A stretch of DNA of 64,000 bases. It comes from Tritrichomonas musculus. Taxonomy: Eukaryota; Parabasalia; Tritrichomonadida; Tritrichomonadidae. Below the pieces are notes generated by a model that saw nothing but the letters and a program-made list of their open reading frames with translations, was not told the origin of the DNA and did no database searches. Position 1 is the stretch's first letter, and every line of letters begins with the position of its first letter. This document shows positions 47,112-59,428 of this stretch, piece by piece. Made by a program: the position numbers and the translations under genes. The DNA is taken from assembly GCA_039105265.1 (NCBI GenBank), contig JAPFFF010000065.1, positions 434,001 through 498,000 of the forward strand, read 5' to 3'.

Positions 47112-47978
47112 TAAGCTTGTAAATTTGGTGAAATAAACGTTTTTTGGGTTTTAAAAATCACCAAATGTAACCATATTATTGTCAAATAAATTTTTATTAA
47201 TATTTATTATTGTCATAAACCATTGAATTATTTGAAAGATGAATTAAATGAGTTTTATCAAAAGTCATATTAATAATCGATTAGATTTTCTCAGTAAAAA
47301 AATGTTATTTTTTGAATATTACAAAATAATTGTATGATTTGTATAATATATCATATAAAATAATAATAAAAAGCTCATTTATATTGACGATGAAAAGCCA
47401 AATAACCGATTTCTCCAAAAACCCAGGTCTTGGGCTTTTGGCGACAGCATTCAATTTTGAATAGTTTACATATATTTTGGAGATCACCAAAACGGTTTTT
47501 TTGGCGATGGTGATTTGTAAAGCTTTCAAAATATCATATATAAAATAAAAAAAAAAAATAAGATATAAATATATAATAAAATCAATAAAAGCATTTTTTC
47601 AATTGAAAATAAATTTTTTTTCATTTATATTTTAAATATATACCGATATAAAATGTATTTAAAATACTAATAGTATATATATTTTTATGAATATATATAG
47701 CCGAATAATAAATAATACATTGAAATAATGCATTGAAATATTAATAGTATTTATATTTTTATGAATATATATAGCCGAGTAATTAAATAAATTCATTGAA
47801 TTTATTGAATATTGATTCGTAAATTGAATTATTATTTAATCAAATATCTTTTAATCATTTTATTTTAATAATTCATAAGAAATAACTTTTTAAAAGATTT
47901 ATTAAAATCGCCAAAAGACCAGAAAGAATCACCAAGACCAGGTCTTTTTTTTACATTTGGGTATATTTTACAAGCTTA
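47112..47978. mobile_element. 867-bp non-autonomous DNA transposon in unit 1
   Basis: 12-bp perfect inverted ends TAAGCTTGTAAA, with a 7-bp duplication ATATATG (47105-47111 and 47979-47985). The empty site is preserved in unit 2 near 57905. It contains a tandem repeat of ~74 bp (TTTATGAATATATATAGCCG at about 47684 and 47758) and several CACCAAA/GGCGA motifs in both orientations. No transposase. Superfamily uncertain. Confidence 0.75.
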
Positions 47979-48147
47979 ATATATGTTGATATTAATATAT
48001 TATTTTAACAAAATATAAATATACTTATAATAATCTATAATAAAAAATAATATTATATAAAAATCGAATTAAATATTTTACCAATCATTATCTGAAAATG
48101 ATATCACTTATGAAAATAACAAACTTGTTATCACTCCATTCAATTAT

Positions 48148-49500
48148 TTGAATAAATTATTTCATATTGCCTTCTCAAAAACCCAAAATTCGAAGCAGCG
48201 GGCGGTAACAATTGTTCTCGAGATTGAAATGCCAGGACATTCCTTGTGCCTTCTTTCATGTTTTCCGCAGTACTCATGCACCGGGGACCGTTTAAACAGA
48301 AATGTTTGTGCTGGCAACGACGAAGCCATCTCATTTCTCGAAGGCCTTCTTGACGATATCCTCGACATATTTGATGGCATCTTCATTCACTGCGGCGGCG
48401 ACGAAGTCATCAAGTCAGGATGGCAGTACTGTCCGAAGTGCACCCAAAGAATGAAGGACAATGGCCTGTTAACGTACGACAAACTTCACGGATGGTTCAC
48501 AACTCATTTCTTGAGCTACCTTGAGAGCAAAGGGTGGAGACTTATTGGCTGGGATGAGATACTGGACAGTTATTACGAGCTTCCAGAATCAACCGTTGTT
48601 ATGGCCTGGAATGGACTTGAAGTTGGACTGAAAGCAGCACGTCTAGAACTCGATGTGATCTTAAGTCCATCGCCTTATTTGTACCTCGATTATTGCCAGT
48701 TCGCAGCTGCAGAGCAGTACGAATACTTCGGCTCTTTCCGGAATTGCTACAAGATTCACCCGTACGATCCCTTAAGAGGACTTGAAGAGCAGTACCACAA
48801 ACACATCCTCGGGGTTCAAGGCGATATTGGGTCGGCTTACACTTGGAGCAGAGACAAACTTCAATATAAAACTTTCCCAAGATGTTTGAGTGTCGCTGAA
48901 ATAGCGAGCATTGTCCGCGCAGTTGGTTTCTGCTTTGGGGATTCGGGTCACAGTCCGTCGATTCTGCTTGAGTTTTGCGCGAGCAACCTGAAGCGTCGCA
49001 TCAAGAAGCTGACGGCATCGGAGCGAGTTGGAGTGGTCGTTGAAGTGAGCTCGGCGATGGAGTCGGCGCACTCAGCAGGCGCGATCCACCGCGACCTGAA
49101 GCTTGAGAACATCCTTCTTGACGACGACAACCACGCGAAGGTGAGCGACTTCGGTCTTTCGGGATTCATCGAGCAGGAATCGGGAGGATGGAGCCGCACG
49201 CAGACGGTTGGCACCGCGAGCTGCATGGCGCCAGAGCTTGTGCAAGGCCGAAAAGACTACGACGAGAAAGTTGATGTTTACGCGTTTGGCGTTGTTGTCT
49301 TCATGATTGTGACGAAGGGCGAGCGCCCAGGCATCAGCGCGTTCGACGTTGGGAACGGGAAGAAGGCGGCGATTCCGATGAGCGTCAGCCGCCTCTCGAG
49401 GAACCTGATCGAAAAGTGCTGGTCATTCAAAGCATCAGATCGCCCGTCATTTTCAGAGATCAACGATCTTCTTCGAGGAAACGAAGACAAGCTCATTTAG
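48148..49500 (+). CDS. GH20 hexosaminidase-kinase chimera, copy 2
   Basis: 450 codons open. The first ~255 read as the C-terminal two thirds of a GH20 beta-N-acetylhexosaminidase: EIEMPGHS, the catalytic box HCGGDEV (about 81-87), GWRLIGWDEIL and GVQGDI. The Trp expected after QGDI is Gly here (Trp in copies 1 and 3), while FPR is kept (FTR in the others). At about residue 270 it passes directly into a kinase C-lobe: ILLEFC hinge, HRDLKLEN (about 314), SDFGLS, MAPEL, DRPSF. It has no glycine loop and no ATP lysine. There is no ATG at the head (the frame begins with TTG; first in-frame ATG at 48229). Neither enzyme half is complete, so it is likely a pseudogene or a scaffold. Confidence 0.7.
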   Translation: MNKLFHIAFSKTQNSKQRAVTIVLEIEMPGHSLCLLSCFPQYSCTGDRLNRNVCAGNDEAISFLEGLLDDILDIFDGIFIHCGGDEVIKSGWQYCPKCTQRMKDNGLLTYDKLHGWFTTHFLSYLESKGWRLIGWDEILDSYYELPESTVVMAWNGLEVGLKAARLELDVILSPSPYLYLDYCQFAAAEQYEYFGSFRNCYKIHPYDPLRGLEEQYHKHILGVQGDIGSAYTWSRDKLQYKTFPRCLSVAEIASIVRAVGFCFGDSGHSPSILLEFCASNLKRRIKKLTASERVGVVVEVSSAMESAHSAGAIHRDLKLENILLDDDNHAKVSDFGLSGFIEQESGGWSRTQTVGTASCMAPELVQGRKDYDEKVDVYAFGVVVFMIVTKGERPGISAFDVGNGKKAAIPMSVSRLSRNLIEKCWSFKASDRPSFSEINDLLRGNEDKLI

Positions 49501-49510
49501 AACTGCAAAC

Positions 49511-50710
49511 TAGACATTTACGCCAAGCAAAAATACGCCAAAAAAATTTAATCTTTGGCGTATTTTTTGTCCAGAGTAGTATGAAATGTTATATAAAAAA
49601 TTTCATGTTCTAAAAAAGAATCTCAAAATTTTTATTTAGCATAGAAATAAGAAGTATTTGATTAAAAAAGATATTCTACTGATATAAATATATTGATATT
49701 AATCGTTTTTTAAAAAGAAGTTAATAATTTTAATATGATATTTTTTTGAATATTTAATAATCTTGGCATGATTTTGCTACTATTTGTTTCAATAAATAGA
49801 TTTAAGTACTTAATTTTGGGAAAATTTGAGTTTATCAGTTATTTAAAACAAAACTAAATAAATAATAACAATAATTTTAAGAATTTGAGGCTTTATAAAG
49901 ATAATTATGCATATTTAATGTAATTAAATGCATTTTATTGAATTTAACAAAGCACATTTATAAGCCAAATATTATAATATTAAAAGTGATAAAAAAGTAT
50001 CTATTTTCATTTTTAAACAATGAAAATTATAGTGTATGTTGGTCAAAATATTTGTATTATAATGAATTTTAGTGATATATGGGATTGAGTTTTCCTAATA
50101 TAAGATGTTTGAAAAAATTCCAGAAAAGCACTCATGCATGGTAAGAAACTGTCACATGGATGTCATATATTTATTCTTTCTCGTTTTTCCTCTTTAAAAA
50201 AATGTATTTCATTGTTATATTTAATTGGCGTATTTTTTGGCGTATTCATACGCCAAAAAAAAATTCTCAAATTTTGAATTGGGCGTATTTTTTGGCGTAA
50301 AAATACGCCAAAAGCATTTTTTCCTTACCATTTTGAAATACCAAAATTTTTATGGCGGATACCTCTTGGCAACAGAATTTCCCATCTGTATATATGTTTA
50401 TGGCTGATAATACGTAAAATTGAAAATCTGTGTTTTTTATATAAAAGATTTTTTGATGTTTTTTTATATGGTGAAATTTAATAAAAATTGACCTTAAAAA
50501 TTTTAAAATAAAAAATGATGTTTTTTTCGTTGAAAAAAGCATAAAAATATAATTATTTAAGAAAATTAGTATTTGTTATTTATTTTACAGTAAAGAAAAC
50601 ATACTTATTATACAAAATCTCTTAATTTTGATAGAAATTAATAACGTTCTTTTTTGGCGTATTAGGCTCTGGCGTGTATTTGATGAAATTTGCCTTGGCG
50701 TAAATGTCTA
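49511..50710. mobile_element. 1,200-bp hAT-like non-autonomous element in unit 2
   Basis: 17-bp perfect inverted ends TAGACATTTACGCCAAG, with an 8-bp duplication CTGCAAAC (49503-49510 and 50711-50718). The empty site is present in units 1 and 3 (AACTGCAAAC followed by TTTCTCCC). About ten copies of GGCGTA/TACGCC lie at the ends and in a central cluster (50227-50315), several as back-to-back inverted pairs. An 8-bp duplication with TAG ends fits hAT. It encodes no transposase. Confidence 0.8.
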
Positions 50711-50718
50711 CTGCAAAC

Positions 50719-51821
50719 TTTTCTCCCTTTATTTGCTTTACTTAATTGATAACTAACTGACTAAATAACCGCTTTTTTATATTATCTTTTTTTTTATCTT
50801 TATATATATAAAATTAAACGTTTTTTTTCTTCAATGAAGACTTATGATGATTCATCATAAGATGATGAAATTTTGATTTTGAAAGATTTTGAATGAATTT
50901 TTTGATGATTGAAAAAAAGTATATTTCATGTCGCTTTTTTGGAAAATATCAAAGAACAAGTGATTTAATAAATTTTATATAAATGAGGGAAAAACTTAGT
51001 ATAATTATGTTTATGATTGAATATTAATAAAAACAAACATTACGATACGTTCACGTGCTCATCAATGCTTCCGATGATGAAAAATTGAGAAGAGTGTATC
51101 TAAAGAAAGATGAAGTGTTTTTATCTGCAAAAATGTTCAATGAGTTACTTATGTTTTGTATTATATCGATATTATAAAAAAATGAAAACGAACGAAGTCA
51201 TTCAATTTTTGAGAAGAGCTCTTCTCACAAATAATGAGTTCAACAAATTCATTTGATATTGATAAAATATATAATATAACGAAATCTGATCAATATTTTT
51301 CTGTTTTTGATTCATGAATTTAATCTAGTGTTGATAAAACCGATTTTTGATTATTAAAAATTGACTTTTTTTATATAAAAAAGTTAGTCATTTTCACTTC
51401 ATTTTATTATAAAATAATGAAGAGTGTCATATATATTAAAAGTCAAATATATAGAGTATATACAAATTATATATTATCTTATTATATCAAGATGTGCTTA
51501 TTAAAGTTTATAACATATTTTAAATGTCATTTATGCTCCCAATAACCGAAAAAAAATAATGTGAACAAAATTTTTTTTATGTCCAATATATCTTTAAAAT
51601 CAAAGATAAAACATAAATATTTATCATATTTACATAGATGTTGAATATAAACATATAATAATAAGAAACAATTATGAAATATAATTTCCTCAAATAAAGA
51701 TTAAAGATTTTTTTCATTCTAAATTATTCTAAAAAAAATCAAAGTATTTATATAACAATCAAACTAAAATAGATATATTTTTAAAAAAATATCAAAAAAT
51801 ATCAAAAAATAAAAATAACAT
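50719..51821. other. Intergenic spacer of unit 2
   Basis: Counterpart of 39918-41022 with scattered point changes. Same 3' flank motif CTAACTGACTAAATAACCG and the same short frame at 51031-51177. No gene called. Confidence 0.5.
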
Positions 51822-52559
51822 TCAAAAGATCAAAATTAATTTTTTTAAATGGATCTTCAGGTTTGGAATGTTTGGTGGTGTACCATTACCGATGAAAACA
51901 ATATTAAAAAATACACTTTCAATGTAAAATGTTGCACCACAAATGAACTCTGTTTCTGTGGAATCATAAACGAATCTATTGTCTTCATTATCAACGAGGA
52001 GCAGCTCTTCACAATCATTTTTCATGCATGAAAGGACTCCTCCTTCACTTGTATTCTCTATACAAATATTCAACACCAGCGTGTGCAGCCTTAATTTTGC
52101 ATTTACGAAGTGATTGGATTTCAGTGAAACGATGATGCTTCAGCCACATTTCTTACAAGGAAAAGTTGTCCAGAGTCATTCTTTCCACCTGCAAAAGCGC
52201 GTCCTTCTTTACTCACTGCAAAAAAGTGACTTGCTATGCAAGGCATGCAAATCATTTATATACATTTCAATTCTTTAACTGCTGTCAATTTCTAGATAGG
52301 TGACTCAGACACTCTGCAATTTGTGACCAGTGCAACTATTGATTCAAAACAGAGCGAAAGACTTGATGCCTTCTCGCAAACTTGTAAAGAAACAGATTCG
52401 GCTGCAGGCAAAGAAATTACACAAATGTTGAAATCAATAATTTCACCTTCACTGACAATGACAACCGCTTCATTACAACAACTGAAATGTGCCACTGGAT
52501 CGTGGTTACCGATATCTGGGAAAATGGATCACCTTTATATATGTTAATGTGACAAAGAA
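51822..52559 (-). pseudogene. Decayed RCC1-domain relic, unit 2
   Basis: Same relic as at 41023-41760 with the same frame breaks and only a few substitutions (for example VSLQVCEK for VSLQDCEK), so it was already dead before the unit was duplicated. Confidence 0.65.
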
Positions 52560-54380
52560 CGAAATGTCTTTTTTCTTTCCTTCTCTTTCAGACAGCATAA
52601 AGTGAAGCATTCACAACAAACAGCAGGAAGCGGAATGAACTCTTGATTGAGACAATATTTGAATTGAAAAAGTTATAAATAACATTTAATGAATTGAAAA
52701 ATGAAAAATGAAAAATTTTTGTCAATCACACTTCATTTTATCATCCGATAATAAAAGTTAAATAAATGGAGCATATACGCATTATTTATAATATGATTAT
52801 TAACTCGATTATTATTTGTTTTATTTAATGAATTTGAGATACTTTTTTTTCTCAATGAATATTTGATGTATCAAACATCTATACGATAAATGACAGTTCA
52901 CAATGATTGCATGTTAATTATTTCACAATATGAAATCATCAATATGCTTCTTCATTAAAAAATCTATAAATCATTCTGAATATTTTTGACTACTGAATCA
53001 AAACTGTTTTGCTTTCTATTCGAGAGATTAATATGATGAAGCTTTCATGAAGAAATGAATCTCTTGATGATCAATTTAAATAAAGCCATTCTTCACAATT
53101 TAAAGACAAAAAGTCATCAATTATAATTTGCATATGATTGAAAAAAATCAAAGTATGTGACTTTGGAGTGTCAACGCTAGTGAATCTGGATAAAAAACTC
53201 TGTGATTTGATCAATTAGAGAACTGAAATTCATGGATTCTGAATTCATCGATGAATGTAACAAATAAAATGAAAACATCTATGTTTACAGTTTCAGAGTG
53301 CTGATGCTCTTCATGAAAAATGGAGGTGACATGCAAAAAAGATTAAGATGAGTGACAAAATGAAATAAATAAATAAAAAAAAAAAGAAAAGAAAAATTCT
53401 TCTTTCAATGATTTTTTCAAAACAATTGGTTAATCACATCTCATCTCAATGAAATGATCGATGAAACACAGCATAAAAACTGCAATTTTATCAAATTATC
53501 AAATTCAGAATTGAACGAAGTAAAATCACTGGTCAAACATTGAATTGTTTTTTTAAAATTATCAAAATAATATTTTTGAGTGATTTTTGATATTTTTCTT
53601 TGATGTTTAACAAAATTGGTTCCAATCTTATTGAAAATGTTGTGTATACTATTCTGAATATTCTCAATCATTAAAAGTTAATGAAGTGATGTTCGAAACT
53701 CGTAATGATTATATTTTATTTTTATCCATTTAAATATATAGAGTGGCCGATAAGTTCGTGAATTTTCATTAACTCAATGAATATCAAAGACAACAAAATA
53801 ATAATAATGCTATAAAAACTACATGATTTGTGTCAAAGCATAAACAAAATAAAATAAATATTAAATGACTACATCATGAATAATGTTAATTCAAAAAAAA
53901 TAAATGTCTAATTTTTTTTGAAATCTAAAGATTACATTTGAATATCTTATATAACAATTTTCAAAGGAATTTTGAAACAAAAATCACGAGTACCAACACA
54001 TTTTAAATTTAAGATGGTACTCGTGATTTTTGATATCTTCTTTGTTTATTTGCAAAATTCTTTACATCTTGTTTAAAATACAGTGGAAATAATAGTGATC
54101 ATTCTTTAATCTTTGAAATTAAATGTAATTTGATTTTCTTCATCTTAATAAATCTTCATGAATTAAAATGAGAATTAAAAAGTATTTTTTTGAATTTGTT
54201 TACTTTTTCAAACAAAGATCGAATACTTTTATCAATATCTTTCATCATACATAGGTACTCTTGAGAGCTGTTTGCAAAATAAACATATTTCAAATATTTC
54301 ATTTTTAATCAAATAAAAGTAACCACAAAATTTTCATTAAAATTATTGAACTTTTTGAAAGAAATAAGATAAACTGATTT
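52560..54380. other. Intergenic spacer of unit 2
   Basis: Counterpart of 41761-43577: mariner-type end at 53741-53789 and the 17-bp-arm hairpin at 53979-54031. A 6-bp deletion near 52597 (AGCATAAAG here, AGCCTGAATAAAG in unit 1) is shared with unit 3. No gene. Confidence 0.55.
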
Positions 54381-54407
54381 CTCTCAATTTTATAAAAAAA
54401 TAATTGA

Positions 54408-56594
54408 ATGAAGGTTTGTGGATATAACATATATTCCCAACTTACAGAAGACTCAAACAAACAAGATTCAGAAGGAGATCCAATCATCTGCCCTCCATGC
54501 GACTCCCATCTCAACATTTCTTCACTTTTATCAATTTCAGCATACCTTGGTCACACGATATGGATCACTAACGAAGGGCAAGGCTATGCAGTTGGTAACA
54601 ATGGAGATGGGCAAATCCTTGGAACACATAAGAAAGAAGTTATCAAAGAATCCCAACGACTTGAACTGAAAGACAAGGAAGGTCGTCCTTGCCAACTTAT
54701 TTCAGCTGTTTGTGGCTCTTATTACACTCTGTACCTTTTTTGTAGTTCTAGTTCAAAGAACAACCAGCTTGCATATGTTCATAAAGATCACAAAAGGGGC
54801 ACTCCAGTTTTTGTGAGTATAAATGGCCACAATCCTATTCATCTTTTTGGTGGCGGTTACACAGCAGCAGCAGTCGACACAGAAGGATCAATATTTTATA
54901 TAACAGAAGGAGACATGAAGGCAGGAAGAGAGAATATTGAAAAGTCAGTCCTTCCACAGAGTGAGAAGCCAGTCAGCATCGCCTGCTGCGTGTCATTCGT
55001 CATTGCATCTGGCTCGAGTGGTCGAGTCTTCTGTGCAAATGTTCCATGTGATAGTGAGGCAGGTGGGAAATTGACATTTGAAATAGTGAAAGAACTTGAA
55101 GGAAAAGAAATCATCGAAGTGTCAGGCACATATGATCACTGTCTGGCAGTTTGTAAAGATGGGCTAGTCTTTGTCCGCGGATCAGATTTCTGTGGCCGTC
55201 TGGGACTGGGAGGACGATCATCAGACAGCAAATTCGCAGAAATTTCAGGACTGAAACACAAAATCATTTCAGCCTCAGCTGGCGCTGCTCATTCACTTTT
55301 CATGACATCAGAAGGGAAGGTCCTCGCGTGTGGAAGTAACGATTGTGGCGAGATCCTCACCACTGAACCAGGCTCCAAAATTTCCACACCAGCTGAGACA
55401 ACGATCAGAGGCGGTGCTTCATTCTGCATTGCAGGATATTATATTTCATTTGTTTTTGTTGGGACAGAACCGCCAGCAAACACGCCAAACAGACGAATCA
55501 AAGAAAAAGTGGGAAGCAACATTGAGGAAGAAAACGCAAAACTGAAGGAAGAAAATTCAAAGCTCAAAGAAGAAATTGCGAAGCAGAAGGAAGAGAATGC
55601 GAGGCTTCGCGAGCAGGTTTCATCGACATCGCCGCCTGCAGCACCGACAGTTGGTCTGAAGCTTCTTGATGCGAGCACGATTGAGAGTCTTGATCGTTGC
55701 GAGGAGGTTGGTTCCGGCGGTTTTTGCCGCGTGTACAAAGTCTACAAGAAGGAAGCTTACGCGCTGAAGGAGATGAACGCGAGCGAATCAGTCGAGCGAA
55801 ACTTCGGCCATTTTGTTGGCGAGTGCGAACTGCTGTGCGCGCTGGACCACCCGAACATTGAGAAGACGCATGGCATCTTCATGGGCGACGCTGATCGCCG
55901 TCCGTGCATGCTGCTGGAGTTTTGCGCAGGAAACCTCGAGACGGCCGTGCAGAAGAAAACTCTGGGGAGCGTTGAATCAGGTTTCTGTCTGTACCAGGTT
56001 GCGGAGGGCATGAAGTACGTCCACAGCCGAGGAATCATCCACCGCGACCTGAAGCCTTCGAACATCCTCTTTGGAAGCGACGGGATGATCAAGATCGGCG
56101 ACTTCGGGATCGCTCGTCTGATGACGACGGGGGAGCAGTCATCGATGACGCGCGGCGTTGGCACGCAGAAGTTCATGGCGCCAGAAATCATCAACGAGGA
56201 AGAATTTTACGACGAGAAAGTTGATGTTTACTCGTTTGGCGTTCTGTGCTTCTTCGTGCTGAACGGCGGCGACATCTCGAGGATCAAGATTGGCGACATC
56301 TTCAAAGGCAAAAAGGTCGAAGTGCCAGAAAGTTTCTCTCCGCTTGCGAAGCGACTGGTCAGCGACTGCCTGAGCACTGAAGCGAAAGACCGTCCGAGCT
56401 TCAGTGAGATCGTTTCGAGGATTGAGAAGAATCCTGGCAGTCTGGTCGACCTGAAAGTGCAGTCAGAGAAGCAGGCGCTGAAGCGAAAGATCGTTGAGCA
56501 CAAGGCAAAGATCCCTCGCTACGACACGCCACCAAAGAACGCAAGTCCTACAGAAAGGAAACAAACAAAGCTGCCTCCATTGACCAAAAAGTGA
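54408..56594 (+). CDS. RCC1-repeat TKL protein kinase, copy 2
   Basis: 728 aa, intact, same domains as copy 1 (RCC1 ~1-350, coiled coil ~370-405, kinase ~425-690 with all catalytic motifs). About 15 residues differ, among them KRGTPV for ESGTPV, DGLVFV for [14 protein letters not shown] for SEPAQRNF and [10 protein letters not shown] for [10 protein letters not shown]; few silent changes are seen. Same CTCTCAAT upstream and the same 3' flank. Confidence 0.9.
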   Translation: MKVCGYNIYSQLTEDSNKQDSEGDPIICPPCDSHLNISSLLSISAYLGHTIWITNEGQGYAVGNNGDGQILGTHKKEVIKESQRLELKDKEGRPCQLISAVCGSYYTLYLFCSSSSKNNQLAYVHKDHKRGTPVFVSINGHNPIHLFGGGYTAAAVDTEGSIFYITEGDMKAGRENIEKSVLPQSEKPVSIACCVSFVIASGSSGRVFCANVPCDSEAGGKLTFEIVKELEGKEIIEVSGTYDHCLAVCKDGLVFVRGSDFCGRLGLGGRSSDSKFAEISGLKHKIISASAGAAHSLFMTSEGKVLACGSNDCGEILTTEPGSKISTPAETTIRGGASFCIAGYYISFVFVGTEPPANTPNRRIKEKVGSNIEEENAKLKEENSKLKEEIAKQKEENARLREQVSSTSPPAAPTVGLKLLDASTIESLDRCEEVGSGGFCRVYKVYKKEAYALKEMNASESVERNFGHFVGECELLCALDHPNIEKTHGIFMGDADRRPCMLLEFCAGNLETAVQKKTLGSVESGFCLYQVAEGMKYVHSRGIIHRDLKPSNILFGSDGMIKIGDFGIARLMTTGEQSSMTRGVGTQKFMAPEIINEEEFYDEKVDVYSFGVLCFFVLNGGDISRIKIGDIFKGKKVEVPESFSPLAKRLVSDCLSTEAKDRPSFSEIVSRIEKNPGSLVDLKVQSEKQALKRKIVEHKAKIPRYDTPPKNASPTERKQTKLPPLTKK

Positions 56595-58003
56595 TTCCTC
56601 TCTACATAGAATTTATTTTTTTTATATTGACTTTTTAGCTAACTGACTAAATAACCGTTTTTTTAAATTAACTTTTTAACTTTTTTTTTTTTTTTTTTGT
56701 ATGATTTTGAGAGACTTTTTTTTCAATGAATATTTGGTATATCCTGGCTCTGCAGGTTTCATTGATGATTTTATCGGATGAGGAATCGAGTAATACCTTT
56801 TTTGATGAAATCGGAGAAAAAATTTTGTTCATTCAATTTCACCTTGTAATTGACCTTTTGAAATAATCATGAAATCAGATGATTTTCTTTTCTACTTATT
56901 GGATTCTTTAAATACTGATATATTACCTTTATCTCAATATATATGAGTGAAATTTACCTTTTTTAAAATAAAATTTCATGAACATATAGAAATCATTGAA
57001 CTTTTCAGTGCCCGTCATGATGACAAATTTGAGAGATAATAAATTTTAATATGTCTAATAAGTTTTAACTATGTTATTGGATTAAGAATCAAATAGAAAT
57101 AAATATAAAAAATCATTTGTTACCACAAATATTAAAGATTTTTAATATATATAAATTATTTGGGTATTACACAGCAAATACAAACATAAATATGATTTAA
57201 AAAGATATTCTTTTATTACATTCAATAATTAATAATTGAAATAATGAAACTTTAAATAATTTCTTATATAACTCAAAAATTCTCTGAAATTCATTTATAT
57301 TTATACTTGCTAATCATAATAATTGATATTGAGTCCTTAAAATAATATACTTAAGCTTCTTTTTAAATAAAATTATTTGATTTATTTCCTTATTTCGAAA
57401 ATAATACTTTATGACTATATCAAACATTATAATTTGCATCATGTTATAAAAAAAATAATAATTGAAAAAAATATTTAATCATAATAATAAACTAGGCTTT
57501 TGTGTCCGATATTTTTTATATTCAAAAAGTTAAAAAAAGTATCCAAAAATATCCAATTTGGATACTTTTCGGACATTTTTCGAAACTTTTTGAGAAAAAA
57601 AATTTCGGACACAAAAGCCTAGATAATAAATATTTTTTTTTTGAATGTTTTAATTCAAATAATTTGAATCCCTATCAAAAAAAAAAAAAAAAAAAAAAAA
57701 ATTAAACATATTATTCACTCTATACACGTATTATTTTGTTCATATTAAACATATTAATCTATATTTTTTATTATTGAATGAAATCTGAAAATATAATTCA
57801 ATTTCCAATCAAAAAAATTGGTTTAAATTTTTTGAGAGCATGAACCCTATTCCTAACTTTTTTAATAGAGAAGATGACTCATATCATTTGTGAAATAATT
57901 CAAAATATATATGTTGATATTAATATATTATTTTAACAAAATATAAATATACTTATAATAATCTATAATAAAAAATAATATTATATAAAAATCGAATTAA
58001 ATA
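56595..58003. other. Spacer between units 2 and 3
   Basis: Nearly identical to the unit 1 spacer, including the 131-bp MITE (57492-57622) and an A-run (57678-57701), but without the 867-bp insertion. No gene. Confidence 0.55.
57492..57622. mobile_element. 131-bp MITE, unit 2
   Basis: Same insertion as 46692-46822, same 8-bp duplication ATAATAAA. Confidence 0.75.
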
Positions 58004-58075
58004 TTTTACCAATCATTATCTGAAAATGATATCACTTATGAAAATAACAAACTTGTTATCACTCCATTCAATTAT

Positions 58076-59428
58076 TTGAATAAATTATTTCATATTGCCT
58101 TCTCAAAAATCCAAAATTCGAAGCAGCGGGCGGTAACAATTGTTCTCGAGATTGAAATGCCAGGACATTCCTTGTGCCTTCTTTCATGTTTTCCGCAGTA
58201 CTCATGCACCGGGGACCGTTTAAACAGAAATGTTTGTGCTGGCAACGACGAAGCCATCTCATTTCTCGAAGGCCTTCTTGACGATATCCTCGACATATTT
58301 GATGGCATCTTCATTCACTGCGGCGGCGACGAAGTCATCAAGTCAGGATGGCAGTACTGTCCGAAGTGCACCCAAAGAATGAAGGACAATGGCCTGTTAA
58401 CGTACGACAAACTTCACGGATGGTTCACAACTCATTTCTTGAGCTACCTTGAGAGCAAAGGGTGGAGACTTATTGGCTGGGATGAGATACTGGACAGTTA
58501 TTACGAGCTTCCAGAATCAACCGTTGTTATGGCCTGGAATGGACTTGAAGTTGGACTGAAAGCAGCACGTCTAGAACTCGATGTGATCTTAAGTCCATCG
58601 CCTTATTTGTACCTCGATTATTGCCAGTTCGCAGTGGCAGAGCAGTACGAATACTTCGGCTCTTTCCGGAATTGCTACAAGATTCACCCGTACGATCCCT
58701 TAAGAGGACTTGAAGAGCAGTACCACAAACACATCCTCGGGGTTCAAGGCGATATTTGGTCGGCTTACATTTGGAGCAGAGACAAACTTCAATATAAAAC
58801 TTTCACAAGATGTTTGAGTGTCGCTGAAATAGCGAGCATTGTCCGCGCAGTTGGTTTCTGCTTTGGGGATTCGGGTCACAGTCCGTCGATTCTGCTTGAG
58901 TTTTGCGCGAGCAACCTGAAGCGTTGCATCAAGAAGCTGACGGCATCGGAGCGAGTTGGAGTGATCGTTGAAGTGAGCTCGGCGATGGAGTCGGTGCACT
59001 CAGCAGGCGCGATCCACCGCGACCTGAAGCTTGAGAACATCCTTCTTGACGACGACAACCACGCGAAGGTGAGCGACTTCGGTCTTTCGGGATTCATCGA
59101 GCAGGAATCGGGAGGATGGAGCCGCACGCAGACGGTTGGCACCGCGAGCTGCATGGCTCCAGAGCTTGTGCAAGGCCGAAAAGACTACGACGAGAAAGTT
59201 GATGTTTACGCGTTTGGCGTTGTTGTCTTCATGATTGTGACGAAGGGCGAGCGCCCAGGCATCAGCGCGTTCGACGTTGGGAACGGGAAGAAGGCGGCGA
59301 TTCCGATGAGCGTCAGCCGCTTCTCGAGGAACCTGATCGAAAAGTGCTGGTCATTCAAAGCATCAGATCGCCCGTCATTTTCAGAGATCAACGATCTTCT
59401 TCGAGGAAACGAAGACAAACTCATTTAG
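58076..59428 (+). CDS. GH20 hexosaminidase-kinase chimera, copy 3
   Basis: 450 codons, unbroken, same junction as copies 1 and 2. It keeps Trp in GDIWSAY and has FTR where FPR is expected. Small differences include CIKKLTAS for RIKKLTAS and SRFSRNL for SRLSRNL. The same missing ATG at the head and missing kinase N-lobe apply. The shared junction in all three copies shows the fusion arose once, before amplification. Confidence 0.7.
   Translation: MNKLFHIAFSKIQNSKQRAVTIVLEIEMPGHSLCLLSCFPQYSCTGDRLNRNVCAGNDEAISFLEGLLDDILDIFDGIFIHCGGDEVIKSGWQYCPKCTQRMKDNGLLTYDKLHGWFTTHFLSYLESKGWRLIGWDEILDSYYELPESTVVMAWNGLEVGLKAARLELDVILSPSPYLYLDYCQFAVAEQYEYFGSFRNCYKIHPYDPLRGLEEQYHKHILGVQGDIWSAYIWSRDKLQYKTFTRCLSVAEIASIVRAVGFCFGDSGHSPSILLEFCASNLKRCIKKLTASERVGVIVEVSSAMESVHSAGAIHRDLKLENILLDDDNHAKVSDFGLSGFIEQESGGWSRTQTVGTASCMAPELVQGRKDYDEKVDVYAFGVVVFMIVTKGERPGISAFDVGNGKKAAIPMSVSRFSRNLIEKCWSFKASDRPSFSEINDLLRGNEDKLI

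Larger units (their letters stand above)
38527..48116 (+). repeat. Tandem array unit 1
   Basis: 9,590 bp from TAACAAACTTG to the next occurrence. It contains the GH20-kinase chimera, a reverse-strand RCC1 relic, the RCC1-kinase gene and an 867-bp insertion near its right end. Without that insertion and its duplication the unit is 8,716 bp, within 4 bp of unit 2. Confidence 0.85.
48117..58044 (+). repeat. Tandem array unit 2
   Basis: 9,928 bp. Same gene order as unit 1. It carries a 1,200-bp hAT-like insertion with an 8-bp duplication; without it the unit is 8,720 bp. It lacks the 867-bp insertion, giving the clean empty site CAAAATATATATGTTGAT near 57900-57918. Confidence 0.85.
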
